From: Streptacidiphilus jeojiense
GTDB lineage: Bacteria > Actinomycetota > Actinomycetes > Streptomycetales > Streptomycetaceae
Assembly (NCBI RefSeq): GCF_000719095.1
Contig: NZ_JOEH01000047.1
Coordinates: 1-55,982 of the forward strand
Direction of reading: 5' to 3'
Length of the DNA: 55,982 bases
A program made the position numbers and the translations under genes. Each line of letters begins with the position of its first letter. Within the stretch, counting starts at the first letter, position 1. The notes beneath the pieces are model-generated. The model saw only the letters and a program-made list of their open reading frames with translations. It was not told the DNA's origin and ran no database searches. Of the stretch, positions 1 to 7,921 are shown piece by piece.

Positions 1-42
1 CAACCCACCGACACCACCGACCCGACCGCCCTCACCGCCTAA
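1..42 (+). CDS. C-terminal tail of an upstream gene (partial)
   Basis: Reading from base 1, thirteen codons rich in Thr and Pro lead to a TAA at 40-42. This could be the 3' end of a gene that starts outside the window. It is too short to name. The 100 bases that follow, before the integrase, contain no tRNA-like cloverleaf. Confidence 0.3.
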   Translation, partial: QPTDTTDPTALTA

Positions 43-145
43 CCTCACAACCAGATCACCGACTGGCCGTCAATACACCACGCCAGCAGACGTGACCCGC
101 GTTGGCAGGAAGGCATGAGAGGTGCACCGGAAAGGAACCACCTCG

Positions 146-1780
146 ATGTCCCCGCAAGGCCACATAGAAGAAGACGCAGCAGCAGGCCCGAACGACCTTG
201 TCCTGAGGGGCATGCCCGCTGGCCTGGCCAGCCCGGACGAGCTGGAGAAGCAACGCCCGGAAGCCACGCTGCTGATCGCCTACTCCCGAATCTCGGACGA
301 CTGGCGAGCTCACAGCAAGAAGAAGGCGGCCCGGTCCGCTTGGACCGCCGGCAAGGGCGTGGCGAACCAGCACCGTCGCAACGACACGAACGCCGCCCGC
401 TTCAACACGGTGATCGTCTACCGGTACACCGACAACGACCTCTCAGCGTCGAAGCGTGACGTCGTGCGACCTGACTTCCAGGCCATGCTGCGCGACCTCC
501 GAAGGGGCGTGACCCCGGAGGGACACCGGATCGACGGTGTGATCTGCGTAGACCAGGACCGCATCCAGAGAACCGATCGAGACTGGGAGGACTTCGTAGA
601 AGCCCTCACAGCGATCAACGGCCGGCTGTTCTGGACTCCATCAGGCTCAAGCGACCTGACGGAGGAGGGCGAGATCATCAAGTCTGGCGTCATGGGACTC
701 GTCAATAAGGTCGAGTCGATGAAGAAGAAGCGCCGCATCCGGGACTGGCATCAGGACCGAATCCTGGATGGGTTGCCGCATAGCGGACCGCGCCCCTTCG
801 GCTGGGAAGAAGACCGCGAAACACTTCGCCCTGCCGAGTCCGACTTTCTGAGCTGGGCCATCGACGAACGGATTAAGGGAAAAGCGGTCTCAACCCTGTG
901 CCTTGAAGCGAAGAGGCAAAATCTTGTCGGCACCAGGGGCGGCAAGATCGTCGGGCAGACGCTCACCCAGATGATGACTGCTCCGCGCGTGTGTGGATTC
1001 CGGGCAAACCGAGGAGTTCTGGTCCTCGATGAGTTCGGCGAGCCGCTAGTTGGGAAATGGCAGACCGTCACCACTCCAGAGAAATGGCGTGCGGTATGCG
1101 CTACCTTCAGCGACGGCAGCACATGGCTCGCTCGGGGATCAGGCACGCCGCGCATCACAGGCGTAAAGAAGGAAGTGAAGTACCTCGGCAGCGTACTGCT
1201 TCGGTGCGTCAACCTCGTAGAGGAGGAGGATGAATCAGGGAATATACGCACCCGGGTTTGCAATCACTCCATCACTGGCGCTGCCACGAAATCCAAACTG
1301 AGCCCCTACAACTACACCTGCCAGGGATGCAGGCGGAATGCAATGTCCGGCCCTGTCATCGACCGCCAGCTGCAAAAGTTGCTCTTCGCAAAACTGGCTC
1401 GCGCGCAGGTGACCTACGAGCCCCGCGCGTTCACCTGGCCCCGCGAGGGACAGCTTCGGACGAAGATCGAGAAGCTGCGAACCCTTGAGCAGCAGTGGCA
1501 GGATGACGTGATCGGGGACGGGATCTTTTACCGGAACGCCCCAGGACTAGAACAAGACATCAAAGAGCTACAGCAGGAAAGATTGAGCTGGGAAAAGGAA
1601 AACGCCCAGGGCACTGAAGCCCCAGGCGATATCCTAAAGAAGTGGAAGAGTGGCGAGTACGATCTCTCCCAAAAGCGGTCGATCCTATTCAAGATGTTCA
1701 TCGCGGTTCAACTTTCCCCTGGCGTCAAGGGAAACCGGACTCCTGATGTCAAGCGACTGAAGCCCATCTGGAACGACTAG
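146..1780 (+). CDS. int: large serine recombinase (integrase)
   Basis: Site-specific serine recombinase of the large (phiC31-like) class, expected to integrate the element and, with a directionality factor, excise it. The N-terminal catalytic domain has the Y-x-R-x-S motif as YSRISDD, with the nucleophile at about Ser50, and the family motif YTDNDLSASKR followed by RPDFQAML. A recombinase domain spans about residues 170-300. A zinc ribbon follows, with a CQGC pair near residue 393 and two earlier cysteines, then a charged coiled-coil-like stretch (about 430-500). About 544 aa is normal for the class. ATG 146 is preferred because GGAAAGGA lies 10 nt upstream. GTG 122 is also possible and adds eight residues. 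Its position at the window edge, beside excisionase-like genes, fits an element terminus. Confidence 0.93.
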   Translation: MSPQGHIEEDAAAGPNDLVLRGMPAGLASPDELEKQRPEATLLIAYSRISDDWRAHSKKKAARSAWTAGKGVANQHRRNDTNAARFNTVIVYRYTDNDLSASKRDVVRPDFQAMLRDLRRGVTPEGHRIDGVICVDQDRIQRTDRDWEDFVEALTAINGRLFWTPSGSSDLTEEGEIIKSGVMGLVNKVESMKKKRRIRDWHQDRILDGLPHSGPRPFGWEEDRETLRPAESDFLSWAIDERIKGKAVSTLCLEAKRQNLVGTRGGKIVGQTLTQMMTAPRVCGFRANRGVLVLDEFGEPLVGKWQTVTTPEKWRAVCATFSDGSTWLARGSGTPRITGVKKEVKYLGSVLLRCVNLVEEEDESGNIRTRVCNHSITGAATKSKLSPYNYTCQGCRRNAMSGPVIDRQLQKLLFAKLARAQVTYEPRAFTWPREGQLRTKIEKLRTLEQQWQDDVIGDGIFYRNAPGLEQDIKELQQERLSWEKENAQGTEAPGDILKKWKSGEYDLSQKRSILFKMFIAVQLSPGVKGNRTPDVKRLKPIWND

Positions 1781-1782
1781 GG

Positions 1783-1932
1783 TCACATCGGGCGAAGCTT
1801 CACGCCAAGGATCTCACCAATCTCCTCCCAGCGCTCAATTCCCCAGTGCGGAGAGGTCTCAAGGTGAAGCTCCACCCACTCGTCAATCGCTTGCTCCCAT
1901 TCCGGCGGGAGGGGGGCCGAGTCATCAACCAA
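1783..1932 (-). CDS. small acidic hypothetical protein
   Basis: A 49-residue acidic, Trp-rich product ending in GEILGVKLRPM; no family recognised. The start is inferred as TTG at 1932, because AAGGAGG lies about 6 nt upstream and overlaps the end of the preceding gene, suggesting translational coupling. The reading frame is open further upstream, but that part overlaps the preceding gene and looks non-coding. It is the last gene of the four-gene minus-strand excisionase operon and converges on the integrase, with stops 2 nt apart. Confidence 0.55.
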   Translation of the reverse strand: MVDDSAPLPPEWEQAIDEWVELHLETSPHWGIERWEEIGEILGVKLRPM

Positions 1933-2191
1933 TTCGGCCTCCTTCCCTCGGAGGGGAATCGAGGAAGTCGCGGACAGCCGAGCGCTTGAAGGTTCCGCTG
2001 TCGAGGCCCACCCACTCGTCCGCCCTGCGTCGGCGGCCAAGCCAGCGCACCAGCAACTTCCCTGGCGCTACATCGCGTATTTGCCCCCGCGCATAGAAAC
2101 CATCCTTATCTTTCCACGTCGCCATCCAGAGGTGGCCGATCCACTTTTCCGAAGGCTTCTGGGCATACCTGTCGTAGGTCTGATTGTTCAT
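1925..2191 (-). CDS. small basic hypothetical protein
   Basis: 88 aa, start ATG 2191 with AGGAG and AGGAC upstream. The sequence (WIGHLWMATWKDKDGFYARG, then VRWLGRRRRADEWVGLDS) has the pattern of a compact beta-rich fold with a basic patch. No named family is recognised. It lies 114 nt after the preceding HTH gene and overlaps the next by a few bases, so it is probably in the same transcript as the two excisionase-like genes. A nucleic-acid-binding role is only an inference. Confidence 0.65.
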   Translation of the reverse strand: MNNQTYDRYAQKPSEKWIGHLWMATWKDKDGFYARGQIRDVAPGKLLVRWLGRRRRADEWVGLDSGTFKRSAVRDFLDSPPREGGRIG

Positions 2192-2305
2192 TGTCCTGGC
2201 TCCTGGATTGGGGGGATTCCGCCTGCGCTGTCGCCTTCGCCGCCAGCTCCGGCGGCGCTCGCGGCGGGCCGAAGCAAGCGGTTGCACCAGTGGCTGGCCG
2301 TCGCT

Positions 2306-2527
2306 TCACCCGCGCGCCTCGCCGGCCGTGCAGCTCCCCTTCGCAGCCCAAGCCCGCACATCGGCAGGCCGGTACTTACGCCCCCATTGCTCCTGGACGT
2401 ACCTCGGCCCCCAGCCGCAGACTCCGAGGTCGAGCAAGTCGGCCGGTTTCACGCCAAGCGCGTCAGCAGCTTCCGCTAGGGACCACCAGGGGCGCCGAGG
2501 TGCGCTGCTCGCCTTGCGGGAGTTCAT
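2306..2527 (-). CDS. putative HTH DNA-binding protein, second gene of excisionase operon
   Basis: 73 aa. The stretch WWSLAEAADALGVKPADLLDL followed by YRPADVRAWAAKG resembles the winged-helix layout of small excisionase/MerR-like proteins. It overlaps the upstream excisionase-like gene by 4 nt (ATGA at 2524-2527), so the two are translationally coupled. It probably takes part in excision control or self-regulation of the element. Confidence in the fold is moderate and in the precise role low. Confidence 0.65.
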   Translation of the reverse strand: MNSRKASSAPRRPWWSLAEAADALGVKPADLLDLGVCGWGPRYVQEQWGRKYRPADVRAWAAKGSCTAGEARG

Positions 2528-2721
2528 GCTTGCCCCCTGCCGCTCGCACCCTGCTGCCGCAGCCAGGACTTCACATCCCGAGCCCAGTACCTGCGGTACT
2601 TGCCCACGCGGACGCTCTGCGGCCCCGTGCCCTTCCAGTTCATCTGGTACAGCGTCTTCGGCTGGACCTTGAGGAACGCTGCCGTCTCCTCGTGGGTCCA
2701 AAGGTGATCCAACTCAGTCAC
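2524..2721 (-). CDS. xis: excisionase-like helix-turn-helix protein
   Basis: 65 aa, GTG start at 2721. The pattern LWTHEETAAFLKVQPKTLYQ followed by GPQSVRVGKYRRYWARDVKS is the standard small excisionase/HTH_17 layout: a recognition helix, then a wing with an R-Y-R-x-x-x-x-D-V core. Such proteins next to an integrase usually act as recombination directionality factors. It is first in a minus-strand operon whose promoter region carries the TGTCRTATCGACA operator array. The regulator at 2991 is transcribed divergently from the same region. Confidence 0.8.
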   Translation of the reverse strand: MTELDHLWTHEETAAFLKVQPKTLYQMNWKGTGPQSVRVGKYRRYWARDVKSWLRQQGASGRGQA

Positions 2722-2744
2722 GATGCACTCTTCTCACGGGTCTA

Positions 2745-2976
2745 TGTCGTATCGACATTCTCTGCTGTCGTTTCGACTTGAGAGGAGCTTCGATCAACCC
2801 AACTCTTCATGTCAAGAAGACATAGATATTTGTCATATCGACATAGTCAGCCGTCATAGAATGCGCCATATGCCCTAGTTTTTCCGCAACACAGCGCGGG
2901 GCACTTGGCAGTCTGCGCCCTACTACTGCCGTCATATCGACAGGAGGGCAGATCCACGTATGATGTCGATACGACA
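2745..2976. promoter_or_regulatory. array of five 13-bp operators in the xis/regulator divergent region
   Basis: Copies of the near-palindrome TGTCRTATCGACA lie at 2745-2757, 2766-2778 (TGTCGTTTCGACT), 2831-2843 (TGTCATATCGACA), 2930-2942 (CGTCATATCGACA) and 2964-2976 (TGTCGATACGACA, the exact reverse complement of the first). The outermost copies flank the start regions of the divergent genes, and the last lies directly before the ribosome-binding site of the HTH regulator. This fits autorepression plus control of the excisionase operon. The intervening AT-rich DNA probably holds the promoters. Confidence 0.8.
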
Positions 2977-2990
2977 CATTGGAGGATGGT

Positions 2991-3632
2991 GTGACACCCC
3001 AGCCCGTCTCGACGCCTCTCGCCGCCAGCGACGTAGTCGCAGCCCGCCTCAAGGAAGCGCGCGGCCGACGGGGCTGGAGCGTGAAGGACCTGGCTGACGC
3101 CTGTGCGCTACGCGGTGTCCCCCACCTCACCAATTCAGTGCTGGCGAACATCGAGTCGGGGCGACCCGACAGGGACGGACGCCGCCGCCGAGACGTCTCG
3201 GTGGATGAGCTGCTGGCTCTCGCGCTCGTCTTGGACGTAGCGCCCGCCCACCTCCTTGGGTTGCCCCAGGGCAGCGGCGCATCAATCAAGATCGCCCCGG
3301 GCTGCCAGGTAGCAAGCAACCAGGTTCTCCAGCAGTGGGTTCGTGGAGACGAACCACTCCCGACGACCGACGACCGCTTGTACTACGCCTCAGCGCTGGA
3401 ACAACTCCCTGCGCGCGACGCAGACCAGATCGCGGCACAGCACGCCCGCTCCGTCATCCAGGACCGTGCCAAGGAGATGCTGGCCGGCTTCCATGCGGAG
3501 GCCGAGAAGCTGGTTGCCAGCACGGAGGCCCGCATCGAAGCGATGGTCTCCAACGCCGAAGCTGCCGTCGCCAGCGGTGCCACCCCGCAGGAGGTCATCG
3601 ACATGCTTCGGCAGGCAGACTCGGATGGATGA
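2991..3632 (+). CDS. XRE-family HTH transcriptional regulator
   Basis: 213 aa. The N-terminal region (about residues 15-75) is a Cro/C1-type HTH: AARLKEARGRRGWSVKDLAD followed by LTNSVLANIESG and VDELLALALVLDVAPAHLL. The C-terminal third is Glu/Ala-rich and likely forms a coiled coil used for oligomerisation. GTG 2991 is chosen because GGAGG ends 5 nt before it; a TTG at 2979 lies on the RBS itself. One operator sits immediately upstream, so the protein probably represses itself and the divergent excisionase operon. The metallopeptidase gene overlaps its stop codon. Confidence 0.85.
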   Translation: MTPQPVSTPLAASDVVAARLKEARGRRGWSVKDLADACALRGVPHLTNSVLANIESGRPDRDGRRRRDVSVDELLALALVLDVAPAHLLGLPQGSGASIKIAPGCQVASNQVLQQWVRGDEPLPTTDDRLYYASALEQLPARDADQIAAQHARSVIQDRAKEMLAGFHAEAEKLVASTEARIEAMVSNAEAAVASGATPQEVIDMLRQADSDG

Positions 3633-4299
3633 CGTCTGGACTGTCGCGCCCACCGCCACTACTGCTCCGCATCCACCGTACTTTTGGCGTGGCGAAGGTC
3701 CGTACCTCAACCCACCACCGCAGCGGGACATCTGCTGCCAAGAGCACGGCGAAGCGCTGGACTCGGGGAATCTCGAAGCCGCTGTGGCGATCCACGAGGC
3801 CGGCCACGCCGTGGCAGCCTTCCTCCTCGGCGTGCACATCCCGTCGATTGAGCTGGAGACGATGACGCTTGTCCGTGACTGTGGGGAGGTGACGCGGGTG
3901 GAGGGCGCAAACGTCGGGGTGTCGTTCGCGGGCGCCACCAGGAAGACTGCGCTGACGGTGCTCGCGGCCGGCGTGAGAGCCCACCAGTGGTCCCTGCGAG
4001 TGACGGAGCTGCTGACACCCGAGCGGATGTTCTTTGCCGAGCGCGGCGGGATGAATGACTGGGGACGAGCGCAGCAGCTAGTCATGATGCTGGGAGACGG
4101 CACAGCGCTGACCCCCCACGACTACTGGCGGCACGGGGAAGTAGCCGAGGGCCTACTGTCTCCGCACTGGTCAGCCGTGACCAAGGTTGCTGCGCTCGTA
4201 GTCGCGGGGCCGGTGTCCGGCAACGAGGCGGCAGCAGCCTGCGGTCTGGTCAACGCGATCCCGTATAGCACTGGAGCCGATCTCTCGGATACTCAGTAA
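3625..4299 (+). CDS. HEAGH zinc metallopeptidase-like protein
   Basis: 224 aa. Residues 57-61 form the HExxH zinc motif as HEAGH in a hydrophobic context (AVAIHEAGHAVAAFLLG), as in M41/FtsH-type peptidase domains, but no AAA domain is present. ATG 3625 overlaps the stop of the preceding HTH gene, giving a coupled regulator/protease pair. Such pairs resemble the ImmR/ImmA switch of ICEs, in which a metalloprotease cleaves the repressor to induce excision. That analogy is an inference: the peptidase family differs and the substrate is unknown. Confidence 0.8.
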   Translation: MDDVWTVAPTATTAPHPPYFWRGEGPYLNPPPQRDICCQEHGEALDSGNLEAAVAIHEAGHAVAAFLLGVHIPSIELETMTLVRDCGEVTRVEGANVGVSFAGATRKTALTVLAAGVRAHQWSLRVTELLTPERMFFAERGGMNDWGRAQQLVMMLGDGTALTPHDYWRHGEVAEGLLSPHWSAVTKVAALVVAGPVSGNEAAAACGLVNAIPYSTGADLSDTQ

Positions 4300-4332
4300 C
4301 CCACCCGGTGGCCATTGTGCGACGCTGCGGCC

Positions 4333-5475
4333 ATGGCTGATGAACAACCCACGTCGGACGAGTTGCTGGCGATGTTCGATACCGATGAAGGTCGGGCACA
4401 GATGGAGACGCTGACCGAGGCGTACAACTCCTTCGCGTCGTCCCAGGGCATGTCCCCGGTCTCAGTCGAGGAGATCTGGGACATGCTGCACTCGGATCAG
4501 GGCCGGAGCATGCTCAGCCACTTCATCCCCGTGTGGGGAAAGACGTTCCAACTACCGGATGAACGCAGCCAAGTTGAAGGGCGAGCGCCGGCTGATCTAG
4601 CCGACAGGGAACTCCACCAGGCGGCCTTCGGCCTGGTGTCGAACTTCTCTCAGAACGTGGCGCAGCGCAGGATTCAGGCAGTCTTCCAGGAGGGAGTGAC
4701 TGGCGACCCCGCGTTCCCCTTCCCCATTCCGACGAAGGCCGACCAACAGGTGCTGACACTGCTGACTGTCGCGGCCGAGGCCGCAGGTGCGGCTACTGCA
4801 CTGCTCGGCGCGTGGGCGTCGACGTCGGCGTTCGCACAGTTGCGCTGTCTGTACGAGACGCAAGCCCTTGTCGCGTGGCTGGTCAACGGCACCGAGGGAA
4901 CATTGGAGGCGCGGGCACTCGCTCTGACGCTGGACACCATCGACCTCTTTGGCAGGGGCGAGGATCACTGGTACAAGGCGGCGAAGACGTCTGGTAACCC
5001 GGAGCTGCGGAAACACGCGGTGCGCTGGCGGAAGCTCAAGTCGACGCTTCAGAAGTCGCTGGACACCTTGTGGACGCAGCGGGGCTATCCGCAGGTGGAG
5101 AAGCCGAACCGTCAGCTCCTGTTCGACAAGCACCTCACCGACGCGGGCGGATATCCGGCGTTCGCCATGTTCTCGAACGCCGGCGGCCATCCGAGCCTCA
5201 TGCAGCCGATCCTGCTCTACACCCACTGGGAGACTGGCCAGATCGGCTACGACTTCGCCAACCTCCACATGCAGCGGGCGTATTGGATCACCCAGGTCGG
5301 CACCGCATTCCTGGGCCTGATGGACCTGGCAGCCCCAGCGCTCGCCTGGGACGACTGGGCCGAGGAGTCCACTGCTCTGCGGGCCGAATTCGAACCGGTG
5401 GCCGCGGAGGCGTCGAAGCGATACAGCAGCTGCTTCGACGCCGCGATGGCCAAGCGCTCCGGCGGCGGCGCATAG
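4333..5475 (+). CDS. hypothetical protein, possibly DUF5677-like
   Basis: 380 aa with ATG at 4333; a GTG-type start 18 nt upstream is less likely. The centre (SAFAQLRCLYETQALVAWLV) and the long helical C-terminal half recall DUF5677-type proteins, whose function is unknown; this resemblance is weak. It follows the metallopeptidase by 33 nt and could share its transcript. It ends before the hairpin at 5521-5547. No catalytic motif was seen. Confidence 0.75.
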   Translation: MADEQPTSDELLAMFDTDEGRAQMETLTEAYNSFASSQGMSPVSVEEIWDMLHSDQGRSMLSHFIPVWGKTFQLPDERSQVEGRAPADLADRELHQAAFGLVSNFSQNVAQRRIQAVFQEGVTGDPAFPFPIPTKADQQVLTLLTVAAEAAGAATALLGAWASTSAFAQLRCLYETQALVAWLVNGTEGTLEARALALTLDTIDLFGRGEDHWYKAAKTSGNPELRKHAVRWRKLKSTLQKSLDTLWTQRGYPQVEKPNRQLLFDKHLTDAGGYPAFAMFSNAGGHPSLMQPILLYTHWETGQIGYDFANLHMQRAYWITQVGTAFLGLMDLAAPALAWDDWAEESTALRAEFEPVAAEASKRYSSCFDAAMAKRSGGGA

Positions 5476-5520
5476 CCCCGGTCGGCGCCCGGTTGCGGCT
5501 GCTGCGGTGACGCGGCCACT

Positions 5521-5547
5521 GCGGCAGGCTCCTGTTCAGCCTGCCGC
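5521..5547. terminator. bidirectional terminator hairpin between convergent genes
   Basis: Perfect 10-bp stem GCGGCAGGCT/AGCCTGCCGC with a 7-nt loop, between the convergent stops at 5475 and 5576. There is no T-tract, as is common for actinomycete terminators. Confidence 0.65.
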
Positions 5548-5575
5548 CTGCACCTCTGTGGAGACGGACGGTTCT

Positions 5576-5776
5576 TCAACGCCCCCACATAAGGCCCATC
5601 GCCATGAGGCCGACCGTCACGCAGGCTCCTACAGCTCCGCCCGCCATCATCAGTGACGCCGGCACGCTCCCTCCATCAAGACGCTTAAGGAGCCCGGCCG
5701 TGATCCCGCAGATGATGGACACCAGTGCGGTGATCACTACCACCAGGAGCGGGACCAAGTACGGCGTGCCTGACAT
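5576..5776 (-). CDS. small membrane protein with two transmembrane segments
   Basis: 66 aa. Two hydrophobic stretches (about residues 5-27 and 43-62) are separated by a short basic-acidic loop (KRLDGG), predicting a hairpin in the cytoplasmic membrane. ATG 5776 is chosen because GGAGG lies 8 nt upstream; the longer frame would start inside that RBS. It is divergent from the HTH-nuclease gene. No family recognised. Confidence 0.65.
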   Translation of the reverse strand: MSGTPYLVPLLVVVITALVSIICGITAGLLKRLDGGSVPASLMMAGGAVGACVTVGLMAMGLMWGR

Positions 5777-5835
5777 ATCGAGAACCTCCATCTAGAGCCT
5801 TGGAAGTCCAATGTCATCCATTCGGGGCGTTAGGA

Positions 5836-5870
5836 TGTTCAGCTCATACGATGCTGAACACTCTTGAACA
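5836..5870. promoter_or_regulatory. operator upstream of the HTH-nuclease gene
   Basis: Perfect 8-bp inverted repeat TGTTCAGC (5836-5843) / GCTGAACA (5853-5860), followed by a half-site TTGAACA (5864-5870). It lies between divergent starts at 5776 and 5894, so it is a likely binding site for the HTH domain of the downstream protein. Confidence 0.55.
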
Positions 5871-5893
5871 GACGCACGTACACGGGGGCTGGC

Positions 5894-6808
5894 ATGGCAG
5901 AACGCGACTTCTTGGCGGAACTCGCGGCCGAGCTGACGCAGGCAAGGGCCGCCAAGCGTTGGAGCGTGGAGCGGCTGGCCAGGGAGTGCGGACTGAGCAG
6001 GACCACTGCAAGCCAGGCGATGAACGCACGCCGGGGCCGACCTGTGCCATCGGTCGAGACCGTTATCGCCATTTGCAGGGTCACCGGGGTGGACAGCCGT
6101 GCATGCCTCCCGCTCCTCGAACAAGGCCGAGACCGCGAGAGGTTGACTGCACCGGGACCGCGGGCAGACGACGGTAGTCGGCAGTTCACTCGGGAGCCAG
6201 ACGCGACAGGCTCAAGCGAACTTGACGCACCGTTTAACCCGCTACGCCCAGAGAACCTGGAGCGAAGTGTGCAGTGGGCGCTGGAGTCCGCTCCACCGGT
6301 ACCGCTAGCTCGTGAGCTCCAGTCGAACAGTGGCTGTGGAATCTTTGCCCTCTACTACACAGGCCCCTTTGACCTCTACCAGCCGGTTTCTTTCCCCGCC
6401 TGCCTGACACCGCTCTATGTGGGAACCGTTCGAGCACCCTGGCGACGGCAGGGCGGCCAGGTGGACGGACAAGGTGGGATGCGCAGGAGGTTGCGTACCT
6501 ATGGCCAGTCGATCGATCAGTGCAACAACCTGAACCTTCCCGACTTTCAGACGCGCTACCTCCCCGTGGAAGAGATGTTCCTAGATGGGGCCGAGCGCCT
6601 GCTGATAGGCGATCACCGGCCCGTATGGAACACGGTGGCGACGGGGATCGGCATGCGAGTGGTGAGGGGATCGCAGGGACTTCGGACTCGATGGGATGAA
6701 CTACACCCCGGACGTGCCGGCGTGGAAGCTCTCAGGCCATCCTCCCAGTCGGCCGACGAGATCCGAACTGCGGTTCGGCGTCACTTCGAGGACGACACCG
6801 ACGCGTAG
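5894..6808 (+). CDS. HTH domain fused to Eco29kI-type GIY-YIG endonuclease
   Basis: 304 aa. Residues about 5-75 form an XRE-like HTH (RWSVERLARECGLSRTTASQ). Residues about 145-285 match the Eco29kI restriction endonuclease family: GIFALYY (149-155), LYVG (174-177), RLRTY (199-203), Glu234 in GAERLLIG, Asn246 in PVWN, and a terminal RWDELHPGR. The position that is His in Eco29kI appears to be Tyr203; UvrC carries a Tyr at the equivalent place, so activity may be kept. No DNA methyltransferase of a restriction-modification type is seen in the window. Start ATG 5894 lies just before the HTH; an in-frame TTG at 5864 is possible. The operator at 5836-5870 suggests autoregulation. Confidence 0.85.
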   Translation: MAERDFLAELAAELTQARAAKRWSVERLARECGLSRTTASQAMNARRGRPVPSVETVIAICRVTGVDSRACLPLLEQGRDRERLTAPGPRADDGSRQFTREPDATGSSELDAPFNPLRPENLERSVQWALESAPPVPLARELQSNSGCGIFALYYTGPFDLYQPVSFPACLTPLYVGTVRAPWRRQGGQVDGQGGMRRRLRTYGQSIDQCNNLNLPDFQTRYLPVEEMFLDGAERLLIGDHRPVWNTVATGIGMRVVRGSQGLRTRWDELHPGRAGVEALRPSSQSADEIRTAVRRHFEDDTDA

Positions 6809-6940
6809 TGCGACCAAGCCGAATGCGAGACCAAGCTGAAAGAACTGGCTTGCCAATATTGACAGTTACTCGGGCAAGGGGACAGCGACCAAGCCGGAAC
6901 GCGCTTCACATGGCAGCACATCGGCGCGAGACACCCTCCC

Positions 6941-7008
6941 CCAATTGGGTGATGATGGCAGCCCGTACGGCCAAATGGGTGAACAGATGCCGGGCCACTG
7001 TCAGTGGC
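6941..7008 (+). promoter_or_regulatory. paired boxes and palindrome upstream of the 7.0-9.1 kb operon
   Basis: The 220-nt gap before 7028 holds two near-identical boxes, CCAATTGGGTGA (6941-6952) and CCAAATGGGTGA (6971-6982), exactly 30 bp apart, then a perfect inverted repeat GCCACTG-T-CAGTGGC (6994-7008) ending 19 nt before the start codon. The 30-bp phasing (about three helical turns) suggests cooperative binding. No other structure was seen in the gap. Confidence 0.5.
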
Positions 7009-7027
7009 ACTCCATACGTTTTGCGCC

Positions 7028-7921
7028 ATGGAAAGCATTTGGCATGAGCCGGGGGAAGACTTCTCCGGCGAGCAAGTGGAGCGCGGCCGGCGACTGCTAT
7101 CGCGCGACGACATGCTCACCAGCGAGGGGTTGCACACCCGTCTCGAAGTTGGCGATCTCCTCCTGGAAATTTGCCCCCCAGCGGAGGGCAAGGATGAGAC
7201 CGGACGCGGGAACAAGATCCTTAAGTTCGCCTCGGCCATCGGACTCGCAAGCGGTACAGCCAGGGAGTACCGTGCGGTCGCCGAACTCTGCACCCAGGAA
7301 ATCCGCCGACGGGTCGCCGACTCGGGGGTAGCGGTCTCGTACACAGTTCTGCGCGAGGCTGCCCTCGGCCACTCCATGACGGAGGACGGCAAAGCCGAGA
7401 TCGGGGCTGAGCAGCGCTTCGAGATCCTTTTCAGTCTGATCACAGAACCAGACCGCAAGAGGATCACTGCGGCCGAGTATCGCGCTTCAATCGGTGCACG
7501 GCCCGTACCCAACACAGTCGCCACCACATCACCGGCGAAGATCGCAGAACAACTGCAACGCGCTGATGTCCGCGCCGAAGTCCTGTCCATGGTGCTCGAC
7601 TCACAGTTCCTTGCAGAAGCATTCGACGCCGATCCGACCACCGAGAGCAGGCTCCGAGACTGCATGGCTGAACTTCGCCGCGGCGGCGAAGAGGACGGGG
7701 ACCGAAAGTCACGCCTGGAGCTACCTCATGATGACAGGATTCGCTTGCAGGTCCGACAACGAGTGCAGTGGCTCCGCAAGTTGGTATCCATGGGACCAGC
7801 CCAAATCGTGAACGTTGCGGATGAGGAGACGATCGAAGAACTCATCAGCGCACACGCCGAGGCATCCGCATGGGTCGAACAAATCACCCAGTATCGCGCA
7901 CGTGGAAAGGCCATGGCATGA
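7028..7921 (+). CDS. putative DNA-binding protein, possibly DUF6192-like
   Basis: 297 aa. The segment LEVGDLLLEICPPAEG, then KFASAIGLASGTAREYRAVAEL, then VSYTVLREAALGHS, looks like an HTH-containing actinomycete plasmid protein (DUF6192-type), a resemblance from memory only. The C-terminal half is charged and helical. ATG 7028 is chosen over an upstream in-frame start lying in the palindrome. It heads a three-gene operon, with an ATGA overlap to the next gene. It may bind the phased boxes upstream. Confidence 0.7.
   Translation: MESIWHEPGEDFSGEQVERGRRLLSRDDMLTSEGLHTRLEVGDLLLEICPPAEGKDETGRGNKILKFASAIGLASGTAREYRAVAELCTQEIRRRVADSGVAVSYTVLREAALGHSMTEDGKAEIGAEQRFEILFSLITEPDRKRITAAEYRASIGARPVPNTVATTSPAKIAEQLQRADVRAEVLSMVLDSQFLAEAFDADPTTESRLRDCMAELRRGGEEDGDRKSRLELPHDDRIRLQVRQRVQWLRKLVSMGPAQIVNVADEETIEELISAHAEASAWVEQITQYRARGKAMA

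Noticed and set aside
1..145. tRNA gene or clear attachment site at the left end
   Set aside because: No cloverleaf or CCA-like end was seen. Some dyad symmetry near 85-112 might belong to an att site, but it is imperfect and cannot be confirmed without the right junction.
2106..2309. Minus-strand frame of about 67 codons coupled to the 2306 stop
   Set aside because: It overlaps the better supported gene at 1925-2191 and has Pro/Ala-rich composition without a separate RBS; kept as only a weak possibility.
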